Position numbers and translations under genes: made by a program
Notes under the pieces: model-generated
Database searches by the model: none
What the model was told of the DNA's origin: nothing
The model's input: only the letters and a program-made list of their open reading frames with translations
Part shown: piece after piece, positions 45,533 to 56,600 of the stretch
Layout of the letters: each line of letters starts with the position of its first letter
How positions within the stretch are numbered: the stretch's first letter is position 1
Source of the DNA: Moniliella sp. 'wahieum'
Taxonomy: Eukaryota; Basidiomycota; Moniliellomycetes; Moniliellales; Moniliellaceae
DNA: 64,000 bases
Direction: 5' to 3'
NCBI GenBank assembly: GCA_003971905.1
Contig: RSEE01000078.1
Coordinates: 248,001-312,000 of the forward strand

Positions 45533-46213
45533 ATGGCTACCGAGCGCACCCCGCTCGTCATTCCTCCTCCCGCCCACGGCATCTCGCCCCGCAGCCCTCT
45601 GCGTTCTCAAACCTGGCCCGAGCCTCGCACTCCCGTACACAACGGCAGCCTCGCGACCGCTACCGCTGCCGAGGCCGCTGCCCTAGCCGCCGTGCAGGGC
45701 AACTGGAACGGCCCTCACACAGCACTGGCATACGTCTATGCCGCTCGGAGGCGACAGCGGCAGCGCAAACGGAGAATCCAGCGCATTGCGCTCGCATGCT
45801 TCTTTCTCGTGATTGTCTACCTGACCACGCTCCACCTTGCCGCGCTCTATGAGCGCCACTGCAGCGTCGATGTTCCTAGCCATCAACGCGGACGCTTTTG
45901 CCCTCCTGCCGACTGGAACATTTCGCAGGCAGCTCGGCCGCTGAAGCCGGGTGATTATGGCATGAAGGTGCTCCCGTCCCGCCTCAACACACAACAACTG
46001 AAAACTAGCTCCCGTCTTGCCCCATTGAACCAATTGAACCAACGCACTCAATTGGAGTCAGCATCGTCTTGCCCTCCCTCCCCTCTCTCATCTACCCTAG
46101 TGTTCTCGCTTGCCTCCCACACTGCTGTGTGGGGGCCTGGTTCACACTGTGATTGCGGCACCTGTATTATTACCTTGTTCTTCATGTGTTCCGTTCTACT
46201 GTTTGCTGGGTAA
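45533..46213 (+). CDS. Single-pass membrane protein, unknown function
   Basis: The start MATERTPLVIPPPAHGISP lies in a strong caccATGgct context. The first 80 residues are Pro-rich, then basic (YAARRRQRQRKRRIQR). One transmembrane helix follows (IALACFFLVIVYLTTLHLAALY), which predicts a type II protein with a cytosolic N-terminus. The part after it contains Cys residues (ERHCSVDV; GRFCPPADWN). From about residue 145 the sequence loses coding character (CPPSPLSSTLVFS..), and a second hydrophobic stretch ends at FFMCSVLLFAG. A frame error or missed intron near 45975-46000 is likely, so the C-terminus is doubtful. The clean start and membrane helix support a real gene. Confidence 0.5.
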   Translation: MATERTPLVIPPPAHGISPRSPLRSQTWPEPRTPVHNGSLATATAAEAAALAAVQGNWNGPHTALAYVYAARRRQRQRKRRIQRIALACFFLVIVYLTTLHLAALYERHCSVDVPSHQRGRFCPPADWNISQAARPLKPGDYGMKVLPSRLNTQQLKTSSRLAPLNQLNQRTQLESASSCPPSPLSSTLVFSLASHTAVWGPGSHCDCGTCIITLFFMCSVLLFAG

Positions 46214-47993
46214 GACCAGTTTCACATGCGTATAGACCCGCGAGTATTGCACCTCCCTGTTCTTGATAGCGTGGGGAGAGGATCTGTTGTAATGGCAGTA
46301 TATACCCTTGGCATCTATGATTGCTATACATGTTGGGAACCTGCCTTGCCTAAGTATGGCATCGTGCCTCGTATGCCAGCATCACAAGTGGAGACTGCAT
46401 CACACAACAGCAGGCCTAATATCCACGTGCTTATTTGCCTGTTCTACTAGGTTGGATGCTTTTGGGCTGTTAGGAGAAACTAACGGTTGTGCTCAACTTG
46501 AGAAGATGCCGAAGAATCATCCTGTTTGTATTCATCTCACTCACAGAGCTTAAACTTGGGTCAAAGAAACGCGGCGCCTATGAGACTCGCTCATCCGAAG
46601 TGTGATGCTTCCTCATAGTACCAATCCAATGAGAGAGGTTCAGTACTCAGTAGACTCGCCGACAGGTTGGGAGCGAATAATGAGACGGAACCCCTTGGCA
46701 GCTGTGATTCCCTTCCAAACCAGTGGGTGTAGCGCAAATGGATAGTACGAATGAGCGTAACAGGCATCATGTGAGCGCGATGACCATCGCTAATTGGGCT
46801 CCTCAGTCAGTACTATGGTTTTGAAAACCTACCATCCAATTAATGCCTCATGTTAGCCGCTTGATGCGCCCCCAATCCGCCAAGGCACGTCGAATCTCAC
46901 ATGACTTGAACTTCTTCTTCTGGTCGGAGATGGTCAACCTCTGCTGCGTCAAACTATTATGTGTGTCTGATCGAAAACCCGTCATTCTCAATTACTAAGC
47001 GCAGAAAGCCCACTTCGAGAAATCGAGCGCCGTCGGAAACTGTGGACAATCGAGGTCGACTTTGATTCCCCTTCTTCGACGAATAAAAGGGAGGAAAGTC
47101 AAAGTCGCGCTGAGGGTATCACGGATAAGGACGATTCCATGCCAAATCGATTAATCTTTAAAAGCTTTAAGGGTCAGAGGCGCCCAGCGTGAAGCCATTG
47201 GCCCAATGGCTGTACCAGCAGGTGCGTTCGGCTTCTGTTCATCGTCATCAGCCTTGGGTGTCCTGCGGGAGGCGCGCCCATCACGGCTTTGGGGGGTAGG
47301 GAGTCCGAACCCATGTCGGGGTTCTCAGTGGACCAACTTCGAGAGGGAGCAAGACACCCGCTCACGCATCTCTTCCCTATACTATACCGTGGGTCACCTC
47401 GAAATCTTAGCATCCAGCCTCCTGGCGATCATGACGGAACCACCACCGCAATCTGGAGAAGCAGAACCGGCTCAATTACGCTGTTGCAACGATCCGTTCA
47501 TGACGTTCATGTGCGGACCCTCCCTCTTTCATTTTGGCGGATCAGGACTCTCCAGAATTTGTGTACTGCAAGTACATGAAACGGCTATAGTGCTGTGTCA
47601 TTCAAACCACCATCGCAAGGGTCGCATCTCTCCTTCAATTCTGCGTGGTACCTCTCGATGCCTGTTGAGCCGCTCTAGTAGTAAAAGTACTCTATTATCT
47701 GATGACGAGGAGGAAGGTGGGGCTGAGCAGGACTGGGGAAAGCTCATGCTACCAGACCCGTAGGGTTCCTCCTAAAGTTTTATAGTGCTGAGCCATGGCA
47801 CCAGCCGAGGCAAGGTATCACTACACCCACTCGTCCCAATGTCGCAGCACTCATATAATAGAGACGGGAGATATTATAGAGAGCCATAAGATTGGCAGTA
47901 AAAGGATATTCCGAGACAAGAGCGAATATACTCAGCCCGAGGTTAAAAAGCGGTCTGCATGGTATACTCATAGGGGGGGGAGAAGAATCCTGC
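46214..47993. other. Intergenic, no gene recognised
   Basis: Roughly 1.8 kb with lower GC than the genes. A 185-residue open frame (47206-47763) has no recognisable features apart from an acidic end. A patch at about 46727-46800 contains GCGCAAATGG and GCGCGATGACCATCGCTAATTG, faintly like U4 snRNA, but without a usable Sm site or K-turn. No heptad arrays are seen here. Confidence 0.4.
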
Positions 47994-49393
47994 TTAGAGC
48001 AGAGCAGCGCCGAAACAGCGGCAACAGCCAGCAGGCCAGCAGTCTTGGCGTACAGCGAGCCAGCCGAGTTGGGCTTGCCCGAGCTGGAGCCCTTACCGCC
48101 GGACGAGCCCTTGCTGCCGCTGTTGCCAGAGTTGCCGTTGCCGGAGCCGGAGCCAGAGGTGTTGTTGCCAGTACCGGCGGGGCCACCAGTGCCGGTGGTG
48201 TTGGCACCGTTGTCGTTGCCCTGGACGGTGGAGTTGGTGAAGCCCGTGGCGGGGTTGTTGGCGTCAGGGCCGGGCACGTTGGGGCCTGAGTGGAGCCGGC
48301 GTTATCACCCTGGATGAAACCAGTGACAGGTCCGTGGAAGGACTTGCGGGCCGAGAGGGCAGCCTGGATGGAACGCGACTCGTTGTAGTTCGAGTCGATC
48401 AGGACATTGTCGATGGTGTGGATGACACCGTTCTTGGAGATAATGTCCGACTGGATGATCTGGGCCCAGCTAGAGCCAACGCGGATCGAGTTGTTGCTCG
48501 CCTCGTAGTACACGTCTTGGCCAGCGGCGTTGACGAGCGAACCCTGGGTGCGGAGCAGAGGGGTGAAAGCCGCACGGTTCTGGACAATGTGCTGCAGCGC
48601 AACCAAGGTGGCGTTGCCGGTCGCGTTGATCTGCTGAGCGGCGTTGGTCCAGGCCTCCGTGGTCGGTACGAACACCGTCACACCGGGAAGGTTGTCGAGG
48701 TCGTTCACGTTGAAGTACGTCGAGTTGGCCAGGGTGTTGACAAGCTGGGTCTGGTGGGCCACAAAGCCAAGAGTGTACGAGGTGGTACCAGGCACAAAGA
48801 TGGCAGCATCAATAGGCGCAACAGTAACGTTGCTGGAGATGGTGAAGGGCTCCTCGGTGACAGCGTCGGAGCTAAGGCCCTCGAACACGTCGAAGGGGCC
48901 ATCGCCACGCTTGGAGAGCGAAACAGGGAGACCGTTACCACCGGGTTGGGCGGCAAAGGCACCGTCGGTCAAAAGGGAGTATCCAAGGGCGTGAGTGGGC
49001 GCGTTGGGGATTTGGTCGACGGGGAAAGTGCCGTTGAGGACTGGAAGGATAAAGGGAATTGGTGTTAGTCAACGAAACATCACGTTTATACGGAGGCCAA
49101 AAACATACCGTGCTGGAGGAGGGTGGCGCGCAGCTCGGTCTGGTTGCCCGAAACCCAGGTGGGGAGACCGGTGACGGCCTTGTCGTTGGGAGCAAGGAAG
49201 AGCTTCTCGCCAGGAGTGGAGACGATGATGTCGGCCACGTCCATGTTGGCCGTCAGGAGGTTGGCGAGCTGGGTAAGGTTGTGGCTCTTCAGGTCATCAA
49301 TGAGCGTCTGGGACGCGTTGGTGTCGCGGAGCTGGTGGGGAAGGCGTAGGCGCCGGCCGCAGTGGCAGCGAGGAGAAGACCGGAGGTGCGCAT
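47994..49393 (-). CDS. GPI-anchored fasciclin (FAS1) domain protein
   Basis: Predicted secreted, cell-surface adhesion protein. The signal peptide MRTSGLLLAATAAGAYAF starts at 49393. One added base near 49325 gives SRDTNASQTLIDDLKSHNL. The first FAS1 domain has LFLAPNDKAVTGLPTW and is split after LLQHG by a 68-nt intron (49041-49108), then VLNGTFPVDQIPNAP. The second FAS1 domain has LGFVAHQTQLVNTLAN, VTVFVPTTEAWTNAA, ALQHIVQNR and the H2 box NGVIHTIDNVLI. About ten N-glycosylation sequons are visible. The tail is Gly/Ser/Asn-rich (TGNNTSGSGSGNGNSGN). One base near 48285 and one near 48005 restore a hydrophobic end (AGLLAVAAVSALLLL) with a stop at 47994, as expected for GPI attachment. Confidence 0.85.
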
Positions 49394-49465
49394 AGAGAAC
49401 GTGTTGGTGAGAGAGAGGTGAGGGGAGGGTAGGGGGGAGGGCTAAGGGGGTGGGGAAGAGAGCAG

Positions 49466-49473
49466 CTTATATA
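49466..49473 (-). promoter_or_regulatory. TATA box of the fasciclin gene
   Basis: On the minus strand TATATAAG lies about 73-80 bases before the start codon of the fasciclin gene, a plausible distance for a fungal TATA element with a short leader. Confidence 0.6.
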
Positions 49474-49694
49474 GATGTGGGCTGGATGTAGACGAGAGCA
49501 GCCTAGAATGAAGAAGACTCTTCTTTCGCGGGCTTCTGGCTTCATTGTACGGTACGGGTGCAGAGGGGAGAAGTGCCTTGCAGGCAGGCAGTAGCGCAGT
49601 GGCACAGCCGCCAAAGTGGGTCAGGGCATCCAGGTGTTGGTGTCCCTCACTTCTCAGGCTTTAGGCTTCAAGCTTCAAGGAAGCCGCACTGGTT

Positions 49695-49735
49695 CACGCG
49701 TGATCGTCACGCGTCACTAGTCACTAGCCACTGCC
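49695..49735. repeat. Palindromic heptad array, ACGCGT to ACTAGT with C spacer
   Basis: CACGCGT, a 6-base GATCGT, then CACGCGT, CACTAGT, CACTAGC, CACTGCC in unbroken register from 49708. The palindrome changes while CAC and the 7-base period stay. Confidence 0.9.
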
Positions 49736-50555
49736 GCTATTCACTACAGGTCACTGCCATAGTCACCGTAATTCAATAATCGCTGTCTTGTGTTGCACAC
49801 GATGCGCGTGTGGCACCGGTAGGCATGGGGCCAGTCATGGGTGGGCTCGAGCCGCTTGGCTTGCCTGGGCCGGCATGGCAAGTGGCCAGGCCAGGCGGCA
49901 GTGTGTGATGACTGATCGGCAGGCACCTTCTTCGGCTTGACTAGCTCTTGACTAGCTTGGGGACCCCAGGCTATCCCTGTAGCGCTGCAGCACAGGCCAC
50001 TTGCTTTACACCGGGGCGTAAGGGATGTGAGCGCTGAGCGCATACGCGCTACAAGCCCAACGGTTGCACCATGCCTGTTGGGGTACGTTGGGATTCTCGC
50101 GTCCAACTCACAGGTGACTGTACCATGTACTGGCTACTGGCTCCTTACGCTACTCGTCTGTTAGCCTCAGATCTCAGATTCTCACCGGCCATCGATCATC
50201 CGCTCAGCGCTCAGCATCATTCAATTGATCTGCCGATCAGCAGCGGCACCACAGGTGCTCGCAGGCACGATACTGGCGCTGTGCGCCTTGCGGTTGTTTG
50301 TAATGTGCGACAGGCCGCCATGGAGGAGGCGCAGAGGCACTGCATGGTCTCACCATGCACAGACCAGGCATTGTGTGAATTCATACCAGGACCATGCTGC
50401 GTCCACGTGCCCCGGTCGTAGCACAGCCGGCACAGCTTCCTGTTCCACTGCGATCCAGTCCATGCCTCAATCTGGCGTCGCGCATCACGTGCCACGAGTC
50501 ACCGCGCCACCTTTGTGGTCGCGCCCCACTGCAGTCACCAGTCACGCGCACGCGC

Positions 50556-50583
50556 CACTTATCACTGATCACTGATCACTGGC
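50556..50583. repeat. Palindromic heptad array, TGATCA type
   Basis: CACTTAT, CACTGAT, CACTGAT, CACTGGC in register. The join of successive units creates TGATCA palindromes. CACGCGT and CACGTGA follow 20 bases later. Confidence 0.85.
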
Positions 50584-51426
50584 ACCAGTCACTCACGTCA
50601 CGCGTCACGTGAAGAGCTTGAAGCTTCCCTTTAGAGCCTGAGGGCATCAGTACCATCAGTACTCAGTACACCCAGTACTCGGTATTCATATTCAGTACGC
50701 TTCAGCCAACCATCCCCTCTGTGCCCACCTTGTACTCAGTACCAGCCGCTAGCCCGTACCAGCCCTGGGGCCTCCTGGGCTTCCCTGTGTCGACGGCATG
50801 CATCATGCATCATGCAAGTCTCATGCATCGTACTGATGCATGCATGATGTGACAAGCCGCCGATCTGTCTTCAAGCTTCAGCTTGAGGCTTGAAGCTCTT
50901 GAAGCCTGAAGATGAAGCTGGCTTGGTGCTTGAAGCTCTTGAAACCCCTGAAGCACAGGCTTGAGGCCCTCAGGCCTCAGGCTGAGGCCTGAAGTTCAGG
51001 CGTGAAGCTTGCCGCGTGAAATTCGGATGTAGGGTGGGGCATAGGTGGGGCATACATATGCATCGCAGAAAAATATGCAATCCACAGGCCGCATTCCATT
51101 CTCTCAATACTTCTTCTCAATACGACCAAATCGATGGTCTCATCGATAGAGTTGCACTGACTCGACCATTATTCTGTGGTGTGGCTTCCTGACAAAGCAC
51201 GTTCCACTGTGCATCGTGCATCGAGTATCCCAAACCAGTAACAATTCGCACCCATTCTTCTCGGAGCCCTGTGGGTTCTCCAATGGCGCGCTGGATGCAT
51301 GTGATATGAACAAGGCAGAGACTTTCGATTGCCGGTAATCGGCCGGTACCGCTTGCTTCTTCCCTTCTGATGCGTTGATTGTTGTAGGTTACAGGTTACC
51401 GGCTATCCTTATAGCTGCTAAGCCTT

Positions 51427-51457
51427 AGCGCTAAGCGCTACTAAGTGCTAAGCGCTT
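51427..51457. repeat. Palindromic heptads, AGCGCT type
   Basis: AGCGCTA, AGCGCTA, a three-base break, AGTGCTA, AGCGCTT. Confidence 0.85.
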
Positions 51458-52276
51458 GGAAGGTTGTTTCTTAGCGGAGAGCACCGGTTACCAGATTATT
51501 ATACCGTGGACTTGGGTGGATCTGAGAGATATCCTACTTGCCGGGGATGGCTTGCACTCAGTACTGAGCGCCTGAGCTCAGTACTCACTCACCAATCCCC
51601 AGTCACAGTGACGAGTGGCGCGTGACGGTGACATGTGCATGTGACCGGTCCCCCAAACCAGAACGGCCCTGCATGGCTCCTGCGCTCCTTCGCCTTCTTC
51701 TCTGTTGGGACCCGCGGTCCCGCACATAGTAGGCCAAGGCGCCTTAGGCCTTATCACCCTTCGCCCCTCAGCCTCAGGCCTCATTAATCATTTGACCTCC
51801 AAAGCCTCCACGTGTATGCTCAGAGGCTTGTTTGCCCCCCTGTCTCCTCTAGGTGTGGCATAGGGCTTAGACCGGACCACCACCACCGCGATTGCATTGC
51901 TCTACATTTCCAGAGGTTCAACGTTGAAGTTCAACGTTCATCGATCATCGCCCAACCCCTTGGGCTCCTCCGGTCTTACATTCTCCAAGCCAACATCCAA
52001 ACCGTAAAACAAAAGTCTTCGCGTACTCTAACAAGGTTATGGATGTGATCCCATGGACGCATGGCATCACAGGTGACGTGCTTCACATGTACGGGTAGTA
52101 ATATCCGGGCGCAACCTGGCACCACGCGTCGCGCGCCACGCGCGTCACATGAGTTCTCCCCCGCATACCGCCAGTGCACAACTGAATTGAGTACTGGTAC
52201 TGAGTACTCAGACTGAGTACCGACGAGTACTCAGAGTATGTGAGTACCGAACACTGGGAAGCAACACTGGCGCATG

Positions 52277-52318
52277 ATGCATGATGCATGACTAGTGACT
52301 AGTGACTAGTGACTAGTG
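52277..52318. repeat. Palindromic heptad array switching ATGCAT to ACTAGT
   Basis: Two exact ATGCATG units followed without any phase break by four exact ACTAGTG units, 42 bases in all. Both units are a self-complementary hexamer plus G. Confidence 0.95.
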
Positions 52319-53600
52319 ACTTATATGCCATGAAATCTGAGACAGCGCGGGGTGCAGATCAATACTGCCATCGTACTAGGAACTGCGTACACACTCTCAA
52401 GGGCCGCGGTGACCGGTGACATGGTGGCCGGCCACGATCATCGATGATCATTCGTTCGCGCGCGTAACGGTGTAACATTTTGCTACACAATAGCGCAAAG
52501 TACCCACACACACAACCGCAGCAAGTCAGGCCCTGGCGCCTGAGCCTCAGGCCTCAGGCCCCCAGGGATACCATGCCCAGACCTCAGAGGCTGAGGCGCT
52601 GAACTCAGAGCCTCGTCAGAGCCTCATCGATCATCAGGAACTGGCATATACTTTCGCGCGTGAACATGATGTACTTGAACGAGCATGGCCGTGACAGGCT
52701 TGGCCTGATATATACAAACCCGAAGATGCCAAAGGAAGTGACAATAAAGAGAGCAGGTGTCCGATGGTCGTGTCACGGGACTAGCTGGCAATGCTGTGGC
52801 ACAATGGGCAATGGAGATGGTATTTCAGACCTACTATAAAAAGAAGACCGAGGAGCCACGTGCCGAGTCCGGAGCCGAAAGCCAGTGGAATCCCATGGAA
52901 GGTCCGGGATGCATTTCGTGTGTCGAGCCATGAGTCACTGAAAGCTAACTGAACGGCCGATGGATTCGAGACCACTGGTGGTCAACAGATCGTCGCCGGT
53001 CACCGACCATCCGACCAGTCACCCCGCTGAGCCTCACTCTGAACGAAAGTAGAGTGTAGCGGAGAAGAGGTGGGAGGAAGGGAGAAGAGTAGGAGGGCTC
53101 AGACAGTGCGGGGCAGCGGCCGGACCTGCGCCTAGGCGGAACCTGACGGAACCAAGAATGCTAGGCGCCGGCGGATGAATGGAAGCGGCTGAGAGAAGCA
53201 TAATTAACCAGTGGTCTGGCTATTAATAGCCTCTTGGCACAACGAGACACTGGTGTACTAAACAGACGAGCTCAAGTATAGTAGCGATGATTCATCCCTG
53301 ACTGATGTTGTGTCGTCCGGCCCAGGCGCCCCAAAGCAGCATTTCGATTAATGTTAACGATGTTACCACACAGTGGTTCACACAGGACACTCCGTCTCCC
53401 GCCATTCGTTTCCAAACCGGACGTAGTTTTAGCGCGAATGGAAGCGAAGAATATAAGCGTGATGAAAACTTATGAGCGATTTTTTACGCGCGTTATTCTC
53501 GAGTATACACGTGACTACGCCTATAGTACAGGCCTGATGCACACATGAGGCTTTGATCGATATATGATGGGGTTTCTGGGAGTCACTCAGGGGTATATAT

Positions 53601-56600
53601 GCGCATGCTCACGCGCTCACACTACCCTCACACCCTCACATCCTCACACGTTCACACGCAGGCCTACGCATGTGCAATTCGTGGTCTCAGAGGGCATATT
53701 CTCTCATTTTGACCGTCTCAGTCCGCTCACATCACAAATTTTGGTAAGAAAACCCATTTTTCCCCCGCGACACAACATGTGAAGACAAGTGCTCGTCGGC
53801 TCCAACGTTCTCAGGAACTCGGGGATCACCTCGATCACCTGAGGCCTAAGGCGGGCCTGACCGATAACTCCCTCACCCAGTCACCCCGGTCATGGAGGCA
53901 GCAATAACCGTGTCGGCCGAGCTACAAGCTCTGCTTTTCTCTCAGGCACTGTCACAGGTGCGGCTAAGGCGAGGGAGGCCGGTGTCGGGTTTAAGCCAAG
54001 GAATGTAGCAATCGTTCGTGCGGAAGAAACAAGACCAAAGGACATGGTGCGAAGCGGAAGAACAGGGGAAGGAGCGAGACGCTCGGGACGAGAAGAAATT
54101 GGAAATGGATGCGAGATCAGCCGAACTATGACAGTTACCTCGGGTGTTTCTATACCCCAAGTGCCACCGGCGGTCCCCTTTCTTATATATAGGCCAGCCA
54201 GGGGGGTTAGATACACAATCCCGTGAGGCTGGACGGGTTTCATTGGCGTCCGGTATGTTTTCTGCTTGGGGTGGTTGGTGTCTCGAGCGGGGCTATGTGT
54301 ACAGGAAGGGGCCTGTCGGTGTATACCGGAGGCGGCTGCTTGTGTGGCAAGGCTACGTGGGCAATGACCTGAGCAGTAGTAACGTGTGTCTGAAGCGGTT
54401 TGTACCAACTAGTGGGGGGCACTAAACGCTGTGCCTTGACCGGGTTGGGGGCCGAAGCCTTACGACTGAAGCTGCTTGAGACCGAAGCTGAGACTGAAAG
54501 CTCAACAAGGAGACTGGGTGCTGAAAATCCTAAATCTCAGCCTGTGGTTGATGCAATTGAGATGCGAAACCTTGATCAGTACGCGTTATGGGTATAGATG
54601 TGGGAAGCGAAAAAGGCGGGGAGCAGAGGGACAACTAAAAGAATTGAGGAGGAGTTTTTGTGTCAATGCTGTGCTATTCATTGTCAAAGAAGTTGGAGAA
54701 GATGTCAAAGGATGGTGGGGGAACCCCGCCTGCAGCTCAGTCACAAGCAGGGGCCAAGGGGAAACGATGCAATAGAAGGTGATCAGGGGAATAAGAAGAC
54801 TTGATGTGGGAGGGTCAACTTCTCGAGCAAGAGCCGACGAAGGCACTAAGGAGAGAGGAAAGGATCGCCCTGTGGAGGAAACAGAACCAGAGCCGTCAGA
54901 ATGCAAACGGGGGGACAAGGGAGTACTGAAGGGGTAGCAATTGAGCTAAAGGTGATCACTGCGATTCTCGTTCTCTTTCCAAAAGGCTCCTTTACAACAT
55001 CAGTCTTTAATTCTCTCGTCTGGTCTTCCATAACCCAAGTAAAAACCCACATGCTGAGAAAGATACCCACACAGGCTCGCCTACAGGGCGCAAATGGCAA
55101 AAATGCACACACTATTTCCCCTGGGAATCAAATGCCATCACCACCAGCAAACGATGATGAAAAAAGGGAGGGAGAAGGGAAAAAAGTGAGACCACGCAGC
55201 AAAGGAGCAGAATTGGGGGACGACACTGCGGCGGGAAGACAGACCAGCCGCAACAGGAGAAAGGGGACGTCTCAGACTCATGTCGTTCTAGAGGGCCCTT
55301 AGCCCGTTGGGACCCTATGGGAACTATGGCGTGATTCTTATCAGTTTGGCAATCCTGTGCCCACCTCTCGACTGTGCCCCCTTCCTTAAGAGGTCCATAT
55401 AATAACTTCCAGTCCGTCCATAGATCTATCCAATTTATCATCTCTCCCCTTTCCTGTCAGGGCGAAGTCAATGGGATCACAACTCGAACAGTATGCGGCA
55501 GGAAATGTATGCACCGATAAAGTGGCAGTACATGACCCCCACAGCACAGACAATCCAATGTCGAGCATCTCCAACCCGTAGGGGCGCGTCAGAGTCAGAT
55601 TAGCAAGCCGTATGTGGCATGCAATGGTTCCTTGACCTCTATGTGAAAACGTGAAGACCAGGATGGTATCGAGACCATCTCCTCCCTCCATGACGCAAGG
55701 GGGAAACGGCTATTATTTGGGAAGAGGAGGAAACTGCCGGGGGTATACCTGCTCGCATTTTCGTTCCTTGAATTCCTATACTCTCATGGGCCCTCTCGCG
55801 ACGAGGGAACGGTCACCTCCTCCAAATCCACACCTCAGCGCCCTGGGAGCGTCGATGAGGACGGGTGTGGTACTCATGCAAAGCGACGGCGCCCAGAACT
55901 ACAATCTGAGCTATTAGGCCCGGGCAGCAGCCGCTCAAAAATATTTCGACCACGAGTTGGGCCGAAGGGTAGAGACCATCGCAGCGCCGGCCCTCCCCTC
56001 AATCCAGCTAATAAGGCAAAGGAGAGCAGGTCTGCTTCAGTGATCAGCAAAAAAAGACGCAGCACCTTGAGTGTCGCCGAGCGTCCCCGGAGTACGAGCA
56101 TAGTTGGTAGCATATTCACGCCTTTAGTACATTGGACACCAGTTTATCACTGTTGGCAAATGATTAATGAATATCCACATATGTCATTGTCCTTCAGGAA
56201 GAGAGGGACTATAGGGGCAACGTTTCTTCCTACCACCCCATGGAGTGCAGCTTGGTCGATACTTCCACAAAACCCTAATCTGCACCTACTCTCCAAACCT
56301 TTGGGCGAAGCCTACGTCCGTCATCGAACAAAGAACTCCACCTCAGATCCCCGTCTACAGTATTAGTATAGCACCGTGCCGAGCTTACGTCCGTCGGCGA
56401 GAGGTATCTCCGTGAACATTCGCCATGATGATATATAGCAAGGCGGTACGGCGAGGAACAAGGAAATATATACGGTGCTCTTCGTCCCCAACGGATTAGA
56501 TGAAACGTGTTACTGCAGTGTTTCGCCCTTGAAGATACCGTCTACATAACTCCAGGCCAATTGTTCCCTCAACAGCTGCATCCCTCCCGCTTTCGAGCTT

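Larger units (their letters stand above)
49394..53600. other. Gene-poor island with abundant heptad repeats
   Basis: No gene recognised over 4.2 kb. Palindromic words recur throughout: ACGCGT, ACTAGT, AGTACT, ATGCAT, AAGCTT, AGGCCT, AGCGCT, ATCGAT, often at 7-base spacing. GCCTGAGGCCTGAAG and GCTTGAAGCTCTTGAAG runs fill 50875-51010. A 64-residue minus-strand frame at 52781-52975 has one hydrophobic stretch but no other support. Confidence 0.5.

Noticed and set aside
46727-46800. U4 snRNA or tRNA-like patch (GCGCAAATGG, GCGCGATGACCATCGCTAATTG)
   Set aside because: Words resemble U4 but the 5' stem-loop K-turn (TGA..CCGAGG) and an AATTTTTG Sm site are missing; no T arm for a tRNA.
47206-47763. 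185-residue open frame as a gene
   Set aside because: No domain, no clear start context and composition like the surrounding non-coding DNA.
53890-54045. 51-residue minus-strand frame downstream of a TATATATAAG
   Set aside because: The spacing is loosely promoter-like, but a frame this short occurs by chance and there is no homology or intron evidence.
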